Origin: Nitriliruptorales bacterium
GTDB taxonomy: Bacteria; Actinomycetota; Nitriliruptoria; Euzebyales; Egibacteraceae
Reading direction: 5' to 3'
NCBI GenBank assembly: GCA_007133145.1
Contig: SLNF01000102.1
Coordinates: forward strand, 1-5,977
DNA length: 5,977 bases
Within the stretch, counting starts at the first letter, position 1; the number at the start of each line of letters is the position of its first letter. The notes under the pieces were generated by a model that was not told the origin of the DNA, did not search any database, and worked only from the letters and a program-made list of their open reading frames with translations. Position numbers and translations under genes: made by a program. This document shows positions 5,572-5,977 of the stretch, in pieces.

Positions 5572-5686
5572 GGGATCGACCCTCCTCGGAGCCGAAGGTG
5601 GCGGACGTCGGTCCTGGCGCGAGCGTTCCCTCCTCGCGGTCGGCAGCAACGGGTCGGGCCATCCCCGCATGGGGACGACCTCACGG

Positions 5687-5727
5687 GCCTGACGGGTGTC
5701 TGGCGCTACACTGCCGCGCCGTCAGGC
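5687..5727. promoter_or_regulatory. 9-bp inverted repeat centred on a -10 box in the pncA/membrane-protein divergent gap
   Basis: GCCTGACGG (5687-5695) and CCGTCAGGC (5719-5727) are exact inverted repeats separated by 23 bases. The centres of the arms are 32 bases apart, about three helical turns, so two bound subunits would face the same side. The TACACT box (5707-5712) begins at the midpoint. This layout suggests an operator for the downstream gene and perhaps for pncA too. The repeat is certain, the role inferred. Confidence 0.45.
5707..5712 (+). promoter_or_regulatory. Candidate -10 box of the gene at 5813
   Basis: TACACT matches TATAAT at four of six positions and is the only TA-containing spot for over 100 bases. 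Transcription would begin near 5719, inside the right arm of the flanking inverted repeat. No good -35 exists at normal spacing; CTGACG at 5689-5694 is only 12 bases away. The leader would be about 94 bases. Confidence 0.45.
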
Positions 5728-5735
5728 TCGCCGCG

Positions 5736-5790
5736 GGGTGACGGGCACGCTGGGCGGGCGCTCGCCGGGGGTCACCCTCGGGGGCCGAGG
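5736..5790 (+). promoter_or_regulatory. Structured 5' leader: two overlapping hairpin options before the Shine-Dalgarno
   Basis: GGGTGAC (5736-5742) can pair with GTCACCC (5771-5777), enclosing a GC-rich 28-base interval. CCTCGG (5776-5781) pairs perfectly with CCGAGG (5785-5790) over a three-base loop. The two stems share bases 5776-5777, so they cannot both form completely. The second ends seven bases before GGGAGG (5798-5803). Alternative pairing near a ribosome site can be regulatory, but no known riboswitch consensus is recognised and GC-rich DNA gives such stems by chance. Confidence 0.3.
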
Positions 5791-5812
5791 CGACGACGGG
5801 AGGCGGCCGACG

Positions 5813-5977
5813 GTGTCCCTGCTCGCTGCGACGAGCCGGCGCGACCGGGTGCTCCTCGCCGTCGGTGGCCTCCTCGTCTTCCTCCTCGGTGCCGCGGCGG
5901 CGGTGGGCGTCGAGCTCGCCGAGCGGGAGGCCGTCGCGACGGCCTCCCGCTCGGCGAGCTCGACGCCCACCGCCGCC
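5813..5977 (+). CDS. N-terminus of an unidentified single-helix membrane protein (runs off window)
   Basis: GTG 5813 follows GGGAGG (5798-5803) at nine bases, a good ribosome site, and opens a frame to the window edge (55 residues). The start MSLLAATSRRDR carries positive charge before a hydrophobic segment VLLAVGGLLVFLLGAAAAVGV (13-33), then AERE and a Ser/Thr/Ala/Pro-rich stretch. This looks like a signal-anchor or uncleaved signal peptide with the remainder outside the cell; no signal-peptidase or lipobox motif is clear. The protein cannot be named. From about residue 42 onward (base 5937) the DNA is the exact reverse complement of what precedes it, so the last 14 residues are probably not genuine. 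It is divergent from pncA, with 241 bases between starts. Confidence 0.6.
   Translation, partial: MSLLAATSRRDRVLLAVGGLLVFLLGAAAAVGVELAEREAVATASRSASSTPTAA
5896..5977. repeat. 82-bp perfect spacerless palindrome at the window end
   Basis: Every base pair from 5896/5977 to the centre at 5936/5937 is complementary: 41-base arms, no mismatch, no spacer. It stops exactly where the window stops, so the arms may be longer. Both strands therefore encode the same peptide here (VGVELAEREA...). Long spacerless palindromes are unstable in bacteria, and an end-of-contig location is the usual sign of a fold-back read or assembly artefact. A real hairpin or telomere-like end is a remote alternative. Confidence 0.95.

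Noticed and set aside
5572..5670. Longer pncA starting at ATG 5670
   Set aside because: The added 33 residues are Arg/Pro-rich, and a good Shine-Dalgarno with family homology sits at ATG 5571.
5662..5675. Small inverted repeat TCCCC-gcat-GGGGA upstream of pncA
   Set aside because: Five-base G/C arms are common by chance in this composition, and it has no clear position relative to a promoter.
5722..5970. An 82-codon open frame on the - strand at the window end
   Set aside because: It exists because the terminal palindrome mirrors the + strand gene; its first residues repeat that gene's peptide.
1..5977. Mobile element, CRISPR array, defence or secondary-metabolite system
   Set aside because: No transposase, integrase, spaced direct repeats or recognisable defence or biosynthetic genes were seen; composition is uniform and the identified genes are housekeeping or lipid genes.

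Overview
The window is a very GC-rich (about three quarters G+C by eye) chromosomal segment. Third codon positions are almost all G or C, starts are often GTG, and -10-like TAnnnT boxes are the main AT-richer spots between genes. Together with a three-gene phosphatidylinositol mannoside (PIM) cluster, this points to an actinomycete (Actinomycetota). The sequence alone does not fix the class or genus. I see no mobile element, CRISPR array, tRNA or rRNA.

Layout. (1) 2-112, + strand: the last 36 codons of an unidentified gene, whose stop overlaps that of the next gene tail to tail in a CTAG. (2) 109-1323, - strand: rocD, ornithine aminotransferase (arginine/ornithine catabolism to glutamate semialdehyde). 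Its upstream region holds a strong Shine-Dalgarno, a long leader hairpin and a perfect operator-like palindrome lying on the -10 box. (3) 1570-4303, + strand: a tightly coupled operon pgsA-patA-pimA joined by two ATGA overlaps. The three proteins work in sequence on one membrane lipid: PgsA makes phosphatidylinositol phosphate, which is dephosphorylated to phosphatidylinositol (PI) by an enzyme not seen here. PimA then adds the first mannose to PI and PatA acylates that mannose. The order matches Rv2612c-Rv2611c-Rv2610c of Mycobacterium tuberculosis. (4) 4390-4938, + strand: lemA, a one-helix membrane protein with its own -10 box and leader. (5) 4978-5571, - strand: pncA, nicotinamidase (NAD salvage), convergent with lemA. 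(6) 5813 to the window end, + strand: the start of an unidentified single-helix membrane protein, divergent from pncA.

The genes are ordinary; the non-coding DNA is the more interesting part. Every promoter-bearing gap has inverted repeats next to or around a -10 box. The last 82 bp (5896-5977) are a perfect spacerless palindrome ending exactly at the window edge. This is most likely a fold-back assembly or amplification artefact, so sequence and protein after about 5936 should not be trusted. I found no convincing new biological system. The best leads are the rocD operator/leader, the inverted repeat around the -10 box at 5707, and settling the terminal palindrome.
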